A stretch of DNA of 64,000 nucleotides from Sphingobacteriales bacterium (GCA_016200915.1 JACQDV010000008.1:266688-330687), one strand, 5' to 3'. Shown: positions 25,755 to 36,205, numbered from the stretch's first letter. The notes: generated by a model from the letters alone, not told the origin. Program-made: numbers and translations.

Positions 25755-28700
25755 ATGAGAAAATTATTTTTCTTATTACCACTCTTATTGCTTGCAGTAT
25801 TTTCTTACGCTCAGCAAAAAACTGTGTCGGGTACTGTAATCAATAAATCCGGCAAGGAGCCGCTGGCTGGTGTATCTGTTCAGTCAAAAACAAAAACTAC
25901 TCAAACCGATGCATCCGGTAAGTTTTCGATTGAAGCAGAAGAAGGTGATAATATCACTTTCACTTTTGTAGGAATGAAACCGATAGTTGTTCGTGTTTCA
26001 AAAAATTTAAAAGCACTGTCAGTTGAAATGGAAGAAGCGGTGAAAGAAGGAGAGCAGGTGATAGTGGTGGGATATTCTTCACAACGTAAAAAAGATTTGA
26101 CAGGTGCTGTTGCTGTAGTTGACCTGAATCCTGTAAGAAATAACAGTTCAGGAAATACTATGCAGGCATTACAGGGTCGTGTTGCCGGTTTGTACATTGA
26201 AAAAGATGGTTCTCCCAATGGGGCTAACAGCAGAATATTAATAAGAGGTGCCAATACATTGGGTAATAATGATCCATTGTATATTATTGACGGGGTGCCT
26301 ACCACCAGGCCTGAAGTGTTTCAAAACCTGAATCCTGCAAGTATTGCATCCGTTCAGGTGCTGAAAGATGCTTCTGCGGAATCTATTTATGGTGCCCGTG
26401 CTTCTAATGGTGTTATCATTGTTACTACAAAGAGCGGCGGTAATACACAGGGCAGAGTAAATTTTCAATTCAACACCAGCATTTCCACCCAATCTGAAAA
26501 ATATGCAAGATTTAAAATGCTGAATTCTTTAGACAGAGGTAAAGCATTGTGGCAGGCATCAGTTAATGATGGACAAGATCCTGCTGCCGGTTATGGCGAG
26601 ATATATACGTTTAACTGGAATCATGATTATAATAATCCTGTATTAAACAGTGTAACAGTAAATCCTTTGGTTGGTGGCGATCCTAACACCCCGGCAGGAA
26701 ATACCGACTGGCAGTCAGTTATGTACAAAACCGGTCTCGTTACCAATAATACTTTAACTGCTACCGTGGGAAATAAAAATTCTTCTCTCGAAATAAATCT
26801 GGGCTATCTTAAAAACACTGGTATGTTGAAATATACAGGTTACAGGAGACTGAGTGCGGGCATCAATGTAGTTACCCGTGCCTTTAATGATAAACTCACC
26901 TTCGGGATGAATTTAAATATGGCCAGTTCTGATGAAACACTAACGGCAAGGGACTTAGGTGGTGCGGCCACTACTTTCCTGGCGGTTACTTTAGCACCAA
27001 CTATCCCGGTATATCAAAAGGACGGATCAACATTCGCCGGAGAATTAGGTGCTGGCTATTCAGACAGGAACAATCCTTTGCATATGCAATACCTCGCCCG
27101 CTGGAACAATGCCAACAGGATAACTACTTTTGGAAATGTTTTTGCAGAGATACAACCAATAAAAAATCTTTTCTTTAAATCCAGCATCGGTGCCGATAAT
27201 GCCCGTTACAATAACAAAGTAATTACTCCAACTTTTGTTGAAGGTGCATTGGCCCGCACCACTAACAGTTTGTTTTATGATCAAAACCGGTTCTTAAGTC
27301 TTACTTTCTCTAATACATTACGTTATAATTTAAACTTGGGCACTGCTCATAGTTTTAAATTCTTGGCAGGTACAGAATATATCAAAACTGACCTGGATTT
27401 CCAGACAATTAAGAAAGAAGGATTTGCACTGCAAACAGAAGATTATTTTACATTAAATGCCGGTACAGGCAATACCAACGTAACAGGTGGTTCAACCGGT
27501 AACAGGTTGTTCTCTCAATTTGGAAGAGTAGATTACAGCTATAATGATAAATATTTAGCCGCTGTAACAGTTCGCCGTGATGGTTCATCCCGCTTTGGAT
27601 CGGATAATCAATATGGTATTTTTCCGGCCGCATCAGTTGGTTGGAGAGTTGATAAAGAAAGTTTCATGACTAATAATAAATTGTTCTCTGAATTGAAACT
27701 GAGAGCAGGTGTTGGTCGTGTAGGTAATCAGCAAATTGGAGACTTGGCACGTTTTGGTTTGTTTGATACAAGATATGGAACAACGTTAGCGCAGTTAGTA
27801 GGTGGTTTCTGGGAGCAGTATATGAATATTGGTACTGCTTATTCTTTATCTGGTGCCAATACAGGAACACTGCCATCAGGTTTTGTACAAACACAGGCAG
27901 CAAACCCTGGTCTTAAATGGGAAACAACAGATGAAGTAAATGTGGGCGTTGATTTTACCGCTTTAAAAAATAAGATATATGGTTCGTTTGATTATTTCAC
28001 CCGTAAAACAACAGGTATTCTGATTGTTCCCCCGGTTGCTTCAGCATTAGGTGAAGGACAAACAAAAGCTGTGAATGGTGCTTCTAAAAGTAATAAAGGG
28101 TGGGAGTTTGTTATCGGATACCAGGGAGATAAAATTGGAGACTTTAAATATAATGTTCGTCTCAATTTTGCACATTTCCGTGATAAGATCACTGAGTTGC
28201 CGGAAAATGTACGTCCCGCTTATGCAGGTAATTTAGTTAACACCATCATTGGTCATTCACAATTTGACATCTTTGGTTATAAAACGGCAGGTTTATTTCA
28301 GTCGCAGGCAGAAGTGGATGCAGCTCCAACACAAATTGGTGCTGGCCCCGGAAGGATTCGTTATGTTGATATTAATAAGGATGGTGTAATTAATGATCTT
28401 GACAGAACGTGGATTGGTACTACACTTCCAAAACTGGAGTATGGTACAAGGATAGATGTATCCTACAAACAATTTGACCTTTCAATTTTTGGTTCAGGTG
28501 TAGCAGGACGAAAAGGATTTGATGTATATCACATCTTTAACAACCTGATGAGAAGCCGTGAAGATGTTGGTCCCGGTGTATTTGATGCATGGACACCTCA
28601 GCACACCAATACCGGTACGCCTGCACTTACTTTAAAGGATAATAATAATGAAGGCCGTACATCTGATTATTTTATAGTAAGTACTTCTTATTTCAAACTT

Positions 28701-28889
28701 CGTAACATTCAGTTGGGATATTCTATCACACCTAAGTCTGTTTTTTCAAGAGTGCGGGTGTATGTTATGGCTGAAAACCTGTTAACCTTTAAGAGTAAAA
28801 GTTATCAAAGCCCTGATCCCGAAAGAATCGATCTTGATCCTGTGCCTATTCCAAGAACATTTACACTGGGTGTTAACTTATCCTTTTAA
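25755..28889 (+). CDS. susC: SusC-like TonB-dependent glycan transporter
   Basis: 1044-residue outer-membrane importer. Signal peptide (FLLPLLLLAVFSYAQ), carboxypeptidase-like regulatory domain (TVSGTVINKSGKEPLAGVSV), TonB box region, plug (MQALQGRVAGLYI, LIRGANTLGNNDPLYIIDG) and a large barrel ending in NLSF. The plug motif and size are those of SusC. I chose the Met at 25755 because it directly precedes the signal peptide; an upstream ATG at 25716 would add 13 residues. susD follows after 23 bases. With GH32 downstream it should import fructan oligosaccharides. Confidence 0.94.
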   Translation: MRKLFFLLPLLLLAVFSYAQQKTVSGTVINKSGKEPLAGVSVQSKTKTTQTDASGKFSIEAEEGDNITFTFVGMKPIVVRVSKNLKALSVEMEEAVKEGEQVIVVGYSSQRKKDLTGAVAVVDLNPVRNNSSGNTMQALQGRVAGLYIEKDGSPNGANSRILIRGANTLGNNDPLYIIDGVPTTRPEVFQNLNPASIASVQVLKDASAESIYGARASNGVIIVTTKSGGNTQGRVNFQFNTSISTQSEKYARFKMLNSLDRGKALWQASVNDGQDPAAGYGEIYTFNWNHDYNNPVLNSVTVNPLVGGDPNTPAGNTDWQSVMYKTGLVTNNTLTATVGNKNSSLEINLGYLKNTGMLKYTGYRRLSAGINVVTRAFNDKLTFGMNLNMASSDETLTARDLGGAATTFLAVTLAPTIPVYQKDGSTFAGELGAGYSDRNNPLHMQYLARWNNANRITTFGNVFAEIQPIKNLFFKSSIGADNARYNNKVITPTFVEGALARTTNSLFYDQNRFLSLTFSNTLRYNLNLGTAHSFKFLAGTEYIKTDLDFQTIKKEGFALQTEDYFTLNAGTGNTNVTGGSTGNRLFSQFGRVDYSYNDKYLAAVTVRRDGSSRFGSDNQYGIFPAASVGWRVDKESFMTNNKLFSELKLRAGVGRVGNQQIGDLARFGLFDTRYGTTLAQLVGGFWEQYMNIGTAYSLSGANTGTLPSGFVQTQAANPGLKWETTDEVNVGVDFTALKNKIYGSFDYFTRKTTGILIVPPVASALGEGQTKAVNGASKSNKGWEFVIGYQGDKIGDFKYNVRLNFAHFRDKITELPENVRPAYAGNLVNTIIGHSQFDIFGYKTAGLFQSQAEVDAAPTQIGAGPGRIRYVDINKDGVINDLDRTWIGTTLPKLEYGTRIDVSYKQFDLSIFGSGVAGRKGFDVYHIFNNLMRSREDVGPGVFDAWTPQHTNTGTPALTLKDNNNEGRTSDYFIVSTSYFKLRNIQLGYSITPKSVFSRVRVYVMAENLLTFKSKSYQSPDPERIDLDPVPIPRTFTLGVNLSF

Positions 28890-28912
28890 TTAACCAATAA
28901 ATTATTTCAACA

Positions 28913-30619
28913 ATGAAAAATAAAATATTAATAACTATAGTTACAACCGGACTGATAACTTTCAGTTCTTGTAAAAAAGGACTAGATTATAATCCAACAG
29001 GTGTTTTATCATCTTCTGATTTAACGTCTCCCACAGCGGTAGAAGGGTTGGTAACTGCTGCTTATGCTGCCATTGGCAACGGCGATATGATTGGACCAAT
29101 CTACAGTAACTGGGCTTATGGCAGTGTTCGTTCGGATGATGCTTATAAAGGTGGCGGAGGTACAGGTGACGTAGGTGAAATCGATGCGATGGAACATTAC
29201 AATCTTGTTACCCCAACAATGGATGCATTTGTAAGCCGCACATGGAAGAATCTCTTTAAATCTATTTCAAGAGCTAATGTGGCACTTCGTGCAGTGAACT
29301 CTCTGTCGGAAACAGATTTTCCTCAAAAGAAAACAAGGTTGGCTGAACTGCATTTTTTAAGGGCACACAGTTATTTTACCATGAAACTGCTGTATAAGAA
29401 TATTCCCATTTTTGATGAGACTGCATCCGCAGAGGATATTCTTAAAACATCCAATGATCTGAAGAATGAAGATTCATGGAATAAAATTGCTGGGGATTTT
29501 CAATATGCCATTGATAATTTACCGGCCACTCAATCACAAATTGGAAGAGCAAATAAAACAGCTGCACAGGCATATTTGGCAAAGCTGAGATTGTTCCAGG
29601 CATATGAGCAGGATGATTATCATAAAGTAATAAACATCAACAAAACAAGATTGCAGGAAGTTGTTGATTTAACACAGGCAGTTATTTCATCAGGAAAATA
29701 TGCATTAAATGCAGATATTGCTGATGACTTTTTACCTGAAACGGAGAATAGTGCAGAGTCAGTATTTGCGATCCAGTTTACCATAAATGATGGTACTACT
29801 GCCGGCAGGTTGAATTTTGAAGATGGGTTGAACTATCCGCATGGTGCACCTCAATATGGTTGCTGTGGTTTTCATGCTGCCAGTCAAAACCTCGTAAATG
29901 CGCATACAACAGATGCGAATGGTTTACCCAACTTCACTACGTTTAATAATAGCATTGCTGATTTAAATACAGCAACGGTAGATGTACGCTTAGATCATAC
30001 GGTAGGTATTGATGGTCATCCATACAAATATGATAACACCAAACCGTTTAGCAATAGTTGGGTTCGTGATCCGGGTGTATATGGTAATTTCCATACTATG
30101 CGTAATCAGCAATTAGCCAGCAGCGCTTCTTATTTCAAACTCGGACCATTTATGGGTGTTGCCAAAAACTATGATATCCTTCGTTACGATGATATATTAT
30201 TAATGCAGGCAGAAGCATACATTGAATTAGGGCAACAAGATAAGGCACTGCCATTAATCAATCAAATAAGGAACAGGGCTGCAGGCAGTACAGCCAGGCT
30301 GAAAAAGTTGGATGGTACTTTTCCTTCCAGCTACAATGTAAAACCATATCCTTCTGCAGGATGGACACAGGATTATGCCCGTACAGCTTTGCAATGGGAA
30401 AGACGTTTGGAATTTGCTACTGAAGGAGAACGTTTCTTTGATCTGGTACGCTGGGGTATAGCAGAGCAGGTACTGAATGCATATATCAACGTGGAAAAGA
30501 CAAGAAGAACTTTCCTTGCCACTGCTAAATTTACAGCAGGAAGAGATGAATACTTGCCCATTCCGCAATCAGAGATCACATTTACCAACGGATTGTATAA
30601 ACAAAATCCGGGTTATTAA
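28913..30619 (+). CDS. susD: SusD/RagB-like surface glycan-binding lipoprotein
   Basis: 568-residue lipoprotein with a signal peptide ending in FSSC (lipid Cys at residue 20). It has the SusD TPR-type N-terminal region (AELHFLRAHSYFTMKLLYKNIPI) and the C-terminal ALQWERRLEFATEGERFFDLVRWG and PIPQSEIT signature. It acts as the lid of the SusC importer at the cell surface. It is paired with susC upstream and followed, after a hairpin, by the GH32 gene. Confidence 0.94.
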   Translation: MKNKILITIVTTGLITFSSCKKGLDYNPTGVLSSSDLTSPTAVEGLVTAAYAAIGNGDMIGPIYSNWAYGSVRSDDAYKGGGGTGDVGEIDAMEHYNLVTPTMDAFVSRTWKNLFKSISRANVALRAVNSLSETDFPQKKTRLAELHFLRAHSYFTMKLLYKNIPIFDETASAEDILKTSNDLKNEDSWNKIAGDFQYAIDNLPATQSQIGRANKTAAQAYLAKLRLFQAYEQDDYHKVININKTRLQEVVDLTQAVISSGKYALNADIADDFLPETENSAESVFAIQFTINDGTTAGRLNFEDGLNYPHGAPQYGCCGFHAASQNLVNAHTTDANGLPNFTTFNNSIADLNTATVDVRLDHTVGIDGHPYKYDNTKPFSNSWVRDPGVYGNFHTMRNQQLASSASYFKLGPFMGVAKNYDILRYDDILLMQAEAYIELGQQDKALPLINQIRNRAAGSTARLKKLDGTFPSSYNVKPYPSAGWTQDYARTALQWERRLEFATEGERFFDLVRWGIAEQVLNAYINVEKTRRTFLATAKFTAGRDEYLPIPQSEITFTNGLYKQNPGY

Positions 30620-30698
30620 TATTATTTGAAGAGCCGAACGTTTATGCGTAAAGCATATAATAACAGCAAGCAGTCATAATCATGCAGTTAGTTTTGGA

Positions 30699-30724
30699 AC
30701 GGGGGAAGTATCTACTTCCTCCGT
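30699..30724 (+). promoter_or_regulatory. Stem-loop between susD and GH32 gene
   Basis: ACGGGGGAAGTA (30699-30710) pairs with TACTTCCTCCGT (30713-30724) over 12 bases with one G-U pair and a two-base gap as loop. No U-run follows. A stem here could partly terminate or protect the susCD transcript and set a lower level for the downstream hydrolase. Confidence 0.5.
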
Positions 30725-30807
30725 TATTATTGCTGAAAAAGCGTTTTGTATCTTAAGAGTTCATTCATAATTATGATCTTTATTGAACAACTTGTTAAAC
30801 AATAAAT

Positions 30808-32337
30808 ATGAAACAAAGAGTTTATTACATAGTAACGGTCTTAGTATTCATTTTTAATTTTAATATTAGCGCTATTGCACAAAACAAAAATGAAAGCGGT
30901 GATGAAGCATACCGTCCACAGATACATTTTACTCCTTTAAATAACTGGGTCAACGATCCCAACGGGATGGTGTACTATGCCGGAACATATCATCTCTTTT
31001 ATCAATACCATCCTTTTAGTTCTGTTTGGGGCCCTATGCATTGGGGGCATGCTTCCAGTAAAGATATTATTCACTGGAAGAGGGAACCTATTGCTATTTA
31101 TCCGGATAGTTTGGGTACAATTTTTTCCGGCAGCGCTGTAGCAGATATTCATAATACCAGTGGATTTGGTAAAAATGGGCAGGTTCCTCTTGTAGCTATT
31201 TTCACACAACACGATGAAAAGAAACTACAGGACAAGCGAAACGATTTTCAAACCCAAAGTATTGCCTATAGTTTAGACAGTGGCAGGAGCTGGATAAAAT
31301 ACAACGGTAACCCTGTGCTGAAAAATCCGGGTATAAATGATTTCAGAGACCCTAAGGTAAGTTGGTATGAGGTATCTGAAAAATGGATCATGACACTGGC
31401 TGTACACGATAAAATATCATTCTATTCATCACCCGATCTGAAGCAATGGAAGAAAGAAAGTGATTTTGGACTTGATATAGGTGCACATGGGGGCGTATGG
31501 GAATGTCCAGACCTGTTTCCGCTGGAATCCAATGGAAAAACTGTTTGGGTATTATTGGTGAATTTAAATCCCGGAGCTCCCAATGGTGGTTCTGGAACAC
31601 AATATTTTCTTGGTGATTTTGACGGATCCACATTTACACCCTATACTACAAATACCCGTTGGCTGGAGTATGGCCCGGATGATTATGCCGGTGTAACCTG
31701 GTCTAATACCGGTAAAAGAAAAGTGATGATAGGGTGGATGAGTAACTGGATGTATGCAAACCAGGTGCCTACCAGTAGCTGGAGAAATGGGATGACGATT
31801 CCAAGGGAATTGACTATAAAATATATTGGCAAAGAACCTTTCCTTTCCTCAGCACCTGTAAAAGAAATCGCTTCCATACAAAAGCATAAAAAAAATATAG
31901 GACAATTTTATGTAAACGGAAAAAAAGATATTACTCCTGAAACAGGAAAACTAATTGCACCATTCAGATTAAATTTTGAACTGGAAGCCTCAAAGGATTT
32001 TAATATTATTCTTTCTAACGATTTAGGAGAGCAACTGGTGATTGGTTATGATAAGGCAAAGAATGAGTATTTTATTGACAGAACCAAGTCAGGCCAGGTT
32101 AATTTTAAAGAAGGGTTTGCAGGGAAACATACAGCTCCCCGGTTAAGTAGTCAGCAGAGAATTGCAATTTCGCTTATTGTTGACCGCAGTTCCGTTGAAT
32201 TGTTTACTGCTGATGGATTAAGTACGATGACAGAACTTTTCTTTCCCAATAAACCGTATAGTAAAATAGAAGTTGAATCAAAAGATAAAGTGCAGATAAA
32301 TAAAATGGAGTTTATACTTTTGAAGAGTATTTGGTAA
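30808..32337 (+). CDS. GH32 fructanase (levanase/inulinase type)
   Basis: 509-residue secreted enzyme with a signal peptide (cleavage after AIAQ near residue 25). Five-bladed GH32 catalytic signatures are intact: nucleophile Asp50 in WVNDPNG, the stabilising FRDP near residue 181, and acid/base Glu232 in WECPDLF. The C-terminal beta-sandwich domain follows. The family cleaves fructans and sucrose-type bonds. Exo or endo action cannot be read, but the two-domain size fits exo-fructanases. It belongs to the SusCD/HTCS fructan locus. No fructokinase is found nearby. Confidence 0.92.
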   Translation: MKQRVYYIVTVLVFIFNFNISAIAQNKNESGDEAYRPQIHFTPLNNWVNDPNGMVYYAGTYHLFYQYHPFSSVWGPMHWGHASSKDIIHWKREPIAIYPDSLGTIFSGSAVADIHNTSGFGKNGQVPLVAIFTQHDEKKLQDKRNDFQTQSIAYSLDSGRSWIKYNGNPVLKNPGINDFRDPKVSWYEVSEKWIMTLAVHDKISFYSSPDLKQWKKESDFGLDIGAHGGVWECPDLFPLESNGKTVWVLLVNLNPGAPNGGSGTQYFLGDFDGSTFTPYTTNTRWLEYGPDDYAGVTWSNTGKRKVMIGWMSNWMYANQVPTSSWRNGMTIPRELTIKYIGKEPFLSSAPVKEIASIQKHKKNIGQFYVNGKKDITPETGKLIAPFRLNFELEASKDFNIILSNDLGEQLVIGYDKAKNEYFIDRTKSGQVNFKEGFAGKHTAPRLSSQQRIAISLIVDRSSVELFTADGLSTMTELFFPNKPYSKIEVESKDKVQINKMEFILLKSIW

Positions 32338-32363
32338 TAAGATTGAAATTTAAAATCTTCCTT

Positions 32364-32852
32364 ATGAGATTATGGGTATTGATTATTTTATTCATGGGTT
32401 TTTCTTTCGATTTGTTGTCACAAACACCGGCAGCTAAAGTGCCGGCTTTTACTTTTTTCAGGGCTAATAATAAACCATTTACAGAAAAAGACCTTGCAGT
32501 AAATAAAATACTGTTCTTTGTTTTTTTTGATGTGACTTGTGATCATTGTCAGCATGCAATTACAGAAATAAATACTCATTTTAATGAACTTAAAAAAACA
32601 TCTCTTTATCTCCTTACACTTGACAACAGCGATAAGGTTGGCAACTTTTTAAACCAGTACGGGCCGATTTTAAAAAATAATCCATCTGTTATTGTTTTGC
32701 AGGACAAAAACAATGAGTTCATCAAAAAATTCGGGCCGAGAAAATACCCTTCACTCTTTCTTTACTCTCCCAAACGGGAGTTTATGATGTATGACGATGA
32801 TGAAAAGATGTTGCCTTTATTTTTAAAAAAAATTAAGGAGTACAAAGACTGA
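32364..32852 (+). CDS. Secreted thioredoxin-like (TlpA/redoxin) protein
   Basis: 162-residue protein with a hydrophobic leader (WVLIILFMGFSFDLLSQ) and a redoxin domain with the active-site motif Cys-Asp-His-Cys in FFDVTCDHCQHAI, and a cis-Pro in RKYPSLFLY. It likely acts as a thiol-disulfide oxidoreductase in the periplasm. An upstream in-frame start at 32331 would overlap the end of the GH32 gene; the Met at 32364 precedes the leader directly. Such small redoxins often trail hydrolase loci in Bacteroidota and may have no specific tie to fructan use. Confidence 0.8.
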   Translation: MRLWVLIILFMGFSFDLLSQTPAAKVPAFTFFRANNKPFTEKDLAVNKILFFVFFDVTCDHCQHAITEINTHFNELKKTSLYLLTLDNSDKVGNFLNQYGPILKNNPSVIVLQDKNNEFIKKFGPRKYPSLFLYSPKREFMMYDDDEKMLPLFLKKIKEYKD

Positions 32853-32916
32853 GAATTATTATGAATGATAAATGTGTAATGCAAATTATTATATCAACTG
32901 ATCAATCCCATTTCTC

Positions 32917-35025
32917 TCAACCCTTCAAATGATATCCTTTAGGTTTTACAAATGCCCTTAACCCGGCGTGGGAGAGTGTAGTGCCAAAGCCGGAGTGTTT
33001 GCGGCCGCTCCATGGTAATGCTGCACTTACCCTGTCGCAGCAATTCCAGTAACCGGTTCCTGTATTTAATTCCTGTAAAATATTTTCTGCTCTTTTTTTA
33101 TCAGCACAATAAACAGAAGCGGTTAATCCATATTCAGTATCCTGCATCAGTTGCTTTGCCTCTTCATCATCTTTTACTTTCATAATACCTATAACAGGTC
33201 CAAATGATTCATCTTTCATCAAACTCATGTTGTGATTCACATTAACTAACACAGTTGGCTCAAAAAAATATCCCTGACCGGCTGCGCCGTTCAGGCGGGT
33301 TTTGCTGTTTACTTTTTTCCCCCCGGTTAAAATGGTTGCTCCTTTGCTCACAGCATCGGCAATTTGGTTTTCTAAAACAGTAAGCTGTTCTTTCCTGGTT
33401 AAAGGCCCAATATAAACTCCTTCTTCAGTTGGCTGGCCCGTTTTCCATGATTTTACCTCATTGACAAATTCATTTATGTATTGCTCAAATATTTTTTCAT
33501 GCACATAAATTCTTTCTACTGAACAACAGCTTTGCCCATTATTATAAAAAGCCCCGTCTGCTGTGCCGGCAGCAACGGATTTTATATCCGTTATATCATC
33601 TGCCACATATAGCGGATCTTTTCCTCCTAACTCGCATTGGCATGGCACCATTTTAGGAGCACATTTTTCATAAATATATTTACCGGTTTTGTACGATCCG
33701 GTAAAATAATAGCCATCAAAAGAAAGTTCTAATAACATTTCTCCAACATCTTTGTCCCCTGCAGCTGCATAAAAAATATTCTCCGGCACACCGGCTTGCT
33801 TAAGCAATTTTTCAATCTCTATCCCTGTTAGTGTTGCATACTCAGAAGGTTTATACATTACAGCATTACCTGCCAGCAATGCCGGTACAAAAACATTTAC
33901 ACCAACCAAATAAGGATAGTTCCATGCTGATATATTGCAGATAAGACCGAGTGCCTCATAACTTATTTTTTCCTGCATACCGTTTCCGCTATTCATAATT
34001 TCATCAGATAAATATTTCTCTGCATTACTGGTAAGCCATTGTATTCTTGCCCTGGCACCATTTATTTCATTGCGTGATTGCTGCAATGGTTTTCCAACTT
34101 CTGCAGTAAGGACGGAAGCCAGCTTTTCAATATTTTGTTCGAGTAGAGCAGAAAAATTGCTGAGTATTAGCACCCTTTCTGCCAGCGATACTTTGCTCCA
34201 TGAAGTTTGTGCGGTTTTTAACAGCTCAAATTTTTTGTGCAGACTATCTTTTGTGTCTTCATTCAGCTCTGCAATTATTTCTTCCGTAGCAGGATTAGTA
34301 ACAAAAAGCTTTTTCATATTTGTTTGCCTGATTGCTGACAAAAATTGGTTTTTTAGGTTTTCGGAAAATGGATTTTCTTCTTTGCTCTTCATCCGTTCCG
34401 GATGCCATTGCACACACAGCATAAATGCTTTGTTGGTCTTGTCATCAAACTCAATACCCTCTATTATTTTCTCTTCATCGTCATCATATGCATTTACTTT
34501 AAGATTTTCACCAATTGCATTGGGATCAATAGCCTGGTGATGGGCACTGTTTACATATCCGGAAAGGGAACCGGCAATTTTGTGAAGTAATGTATTTTCA
34601 CTGGCAACAATTTTATGTTCTTTATCCACCTCTTCTTTGCGATGCCTTTCATTGCTGCTGTCAAGATCCTGTATCAGTTTACCACCCTGCAACACATTTA
34701 CCAGCTGCATGCCCCTGCAAATACCTAATAGCGGCAGTTTATTTAATTGTGAATAACGGTAAATCTTTTCTTCAAACCGGTCCCTGTCAGATTCATGTAT
34801 ATCAGGGCTGTTTTTATATTCTGAATCGCCATTATAAAAACAAGGATCAACATCAACACCACCGGTGAGTATAAAGCCATCACATGTATAAATAGCTGTG
34901 GTGTTATTTTTTTGAAAAGATAATTCTACCAGTTCAAGATCATCCTGAAGGTCTGTTGGAGTGATCCAGTTCCAGTAATGCTGAAAAGCCATAGTGGTGT
35001 AACTGATACCGATTTTCTTTTTCAT
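32917..35025 (-). CDS. Fusion of gamma-glutamyl hydrolase (peptidase C26) and aldehyde dehydrogenase
   Basis: 702-residue protein with two complete enzymes. Residues 1-236 are a class I glutamine amidotransferase-like gamma-glutamyl hydrolase of the PuuD type, with nucleophile Cys in LGICRGMQLVN and the His/Glu of QWHPER. Residues 237-702 are an aldehyde dehydrogenase, with catalytic Cys in NNGQSCCSVER and Glu in CELGGKDP. The ALDH part begins with its own Met (base 34317, MKKLFVTNP), but no stop codon separates the two parts. They act at consecutive steps in gamma-glutamylated amine pathways: aldehyde oxidation, then release of glutamate. It is the last gene of the operon, 6 bases after the alcohol dehydrogenase. 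A lost stop codon between two formerly separate genes is the likely origin; the internal Met might still be used as a second start. Confidence 0.88.
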   Translation of the reverse strand: MKKKIGISYTTMAFQHYWNWITPTDLQDDLELVELSFQKNNTTAIYTCDGFILTGGVDVDPCFYNGDSEYKNSPDIHESDRDRFEEKIYRYSQLNKLPLLGICRGMQLVNVLQGGKLIQDLDSSNERHRKEEVDKEHKIVASENTLLHKIAGSLSGYVNSAHHQAIDPNAIGENLKVNAYDDDEEKIIEGIEFDDKTNKAFMLCVQWHPERMKSKEENPFSENLKNQFLSAIRQTNMKKLFVTNPATEEIIAELNEDTKDSLHKKFELLKTAQTSWSKVSLAERVLILSNFSALLEQNIEKLASVLTAEVGKPLQQSRNEINGARARIQWLTSNAEKYLSDEIMNSGNGMQEKISYEALGLICNISAWNYPYLVGVNVFVPALLAGNAVMYKPSEYATLTGIEIEKLLKQAGVPENIFYAAAGDKDVGEMLLELSFDGYYFTGSYKTGKYIYEKCAPKMVPCQCELGGKDPLYVADDITDIKSVAAGTADGAFYNNGQSCCSVERIYVHEKIFEQYINEFVNEVKSWKTGQPTEEGVYIGPLTRKEQLTVLENQIADAVSKGATILTGGKKVNSKTRLNGAAGQGYFFEPTVLVNVNHNMSLMKDESFGPVIGIMKVKDDEEAKQLMQDTEYGLTASVYCADKKRAENILQELNTGTGYWNCCDRVSAALPWSGRKHSGFGTTLSHAGLRAFVKPKGYHLKG

Positions 35026-35031
35026 AAATAA

Positions 35032-36180
35032 CTACAATGCTTTACTGTAAAGGTCTCTGAAATTTTCCCGGCTTACTGGTTTTGGATTATTGGGATGGGC
35101 AAAATCTGCCATGGCCAGATCGGCCAGTGTTTCAATGTGTTCCTGTTTTACTCCAATATCCCTTAGCCTGTGCGGTATGTTTACTTTTGAATTGAGATCG
35201 AATAAATATTTTACCACTGCTTCTCCGGTTTCTTCTTTTAGTTCCAGCGTTCTTGCTATCTGTTTGAATTTATCTTCAAAACCTTCAATATTAAATTGCA
35301 TGCCATAGGGAAGATTCACAGCATTAGCCAAACCATGATGTGTATCTAACAATGATGATAATGGATGTGCTAAAGAGTGCACCACGCCCAGCCCTTTTTG
35401 AAAAGCCACCGCACCCATTATAGAGGCGATCAGCATTTTACTTCTTGATTCAAGATCAGGCTTGTTCACTGCCTTCTCCAGTGATTGGTTTATCAGTGAT
35501 ATTCCTTCCAGTGCAATGCCTTCACACATTGGATGCGGCATTTTTGCTAAATACGCTTCCATATTATGTGTCAGCGCATCCATTCCCGTGGCCGCCGTAA
35601 TAAAAGGAGGCAGTTCCATTGTTAACAGAGGATCTGCAAAAACTATTTTGGCTAACAGCTTTGGTGAAAAAAGGATTTTCTTCTGGTGGGTTTCATCATC
35701 CGCAATGATGGCACTTCTGCCCACTTCACTTCCTGTTCCTGCTGTAGTAGGTATAGTAATAAAATGCGGAACATCGTTTTCTACATAAATATCACCACCA
35801 ATCAAATCATCATATTTAAAAAGATATTCCCGGTGATTTATTCTTAACACAATGGCTCTTGCCACATCCAGCGCAGCACCTCCCCCAATACCGATGATAC
35901 AATCACCTTTAACATTATCGTAAACTTCAGCTCCTTTATATACATCTGATTTTACCGGGTTTTTATGTATGTCAGAAAAAACTTCCGGCGAAATATTTTT
36001 GTTTTCTAAATCATGGATAATCGCTTTAAAAAAATCGAGCTGTGCAACAGTGCTGTCCGTAACGATCAGGGGGTTATAGAGCATATTTAATTTCAAATAA
36101 TCGCCCAGTTCTTTACTTGACCCCGCACCAAAGCGGATGGTAGTTGGAAAATTATACTGATAAATTTTGTCGTATTTCAT
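35032..36180 (-). CDS. Iron-containing alcohol dehydrogenase
   Basis: 382-residue group III (Fe-dependent) alcohol dehydrogenase. NAD-binding GIGGGAALDVAR near residue 96, TTAGTGSEVGRSAII, and the metal-ligand histidines in VHSLAHPLSSLLDTHHGLANA near residues 266-286. I chose Met at 36180; the upstream in-frame start at 36219 would overlap the ligase gene. In this operon it takes the place that the amine oxidase PuuB has in the putrescine pathway, so the glutamylated substrate probably carries a terminal hydroxyl rather than a second amine. I infer that it oxidises gamma-glutamylethanolamide to the aldehyde. Confidence 0.9.
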   Translation of the reverse strand: MKYDKIYQYNFPTTIRFGAGSSKELGDYLKLNMLYNPLIVTDSTVAQLDFFKAIIHDLENKNISPEVFSDIHKNPVKSDVYKGAEVYDNVKGDCIIGIGGGAALDVARAIVLRINHREYLFKYDDLIGGDIYVENDVPHFITIPTTAGTGSEVGRSAIIADDETHQKKILFSPKLLAKIVFADPLLTMELPPFITAATGMDALTHNMEAYLAKMPHPMCEGIALEGISLINQSLEKAVNKPDLESRSKMLIASIMGAVAFQKGLGVVHSLAHPLSSLLDTHHGLANAVNLPYGMQFNIEGFEDKFKQIARTLELKEETGEAVVKYLFDLNSKVNIPHRLRDIGVKQEHIETLADLAMADFAHPNNPKPVSRENFRDLYSKAL

Positions 36181-36205
36181 GAATTGACTTACTGAATTTG
36201 TTAGC

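Noticed and set aside
34402..34590. Short + strand frames over the hydrolase part of the fusion gene
   Set aside because: Antisense shadows of a conserved enzyme.
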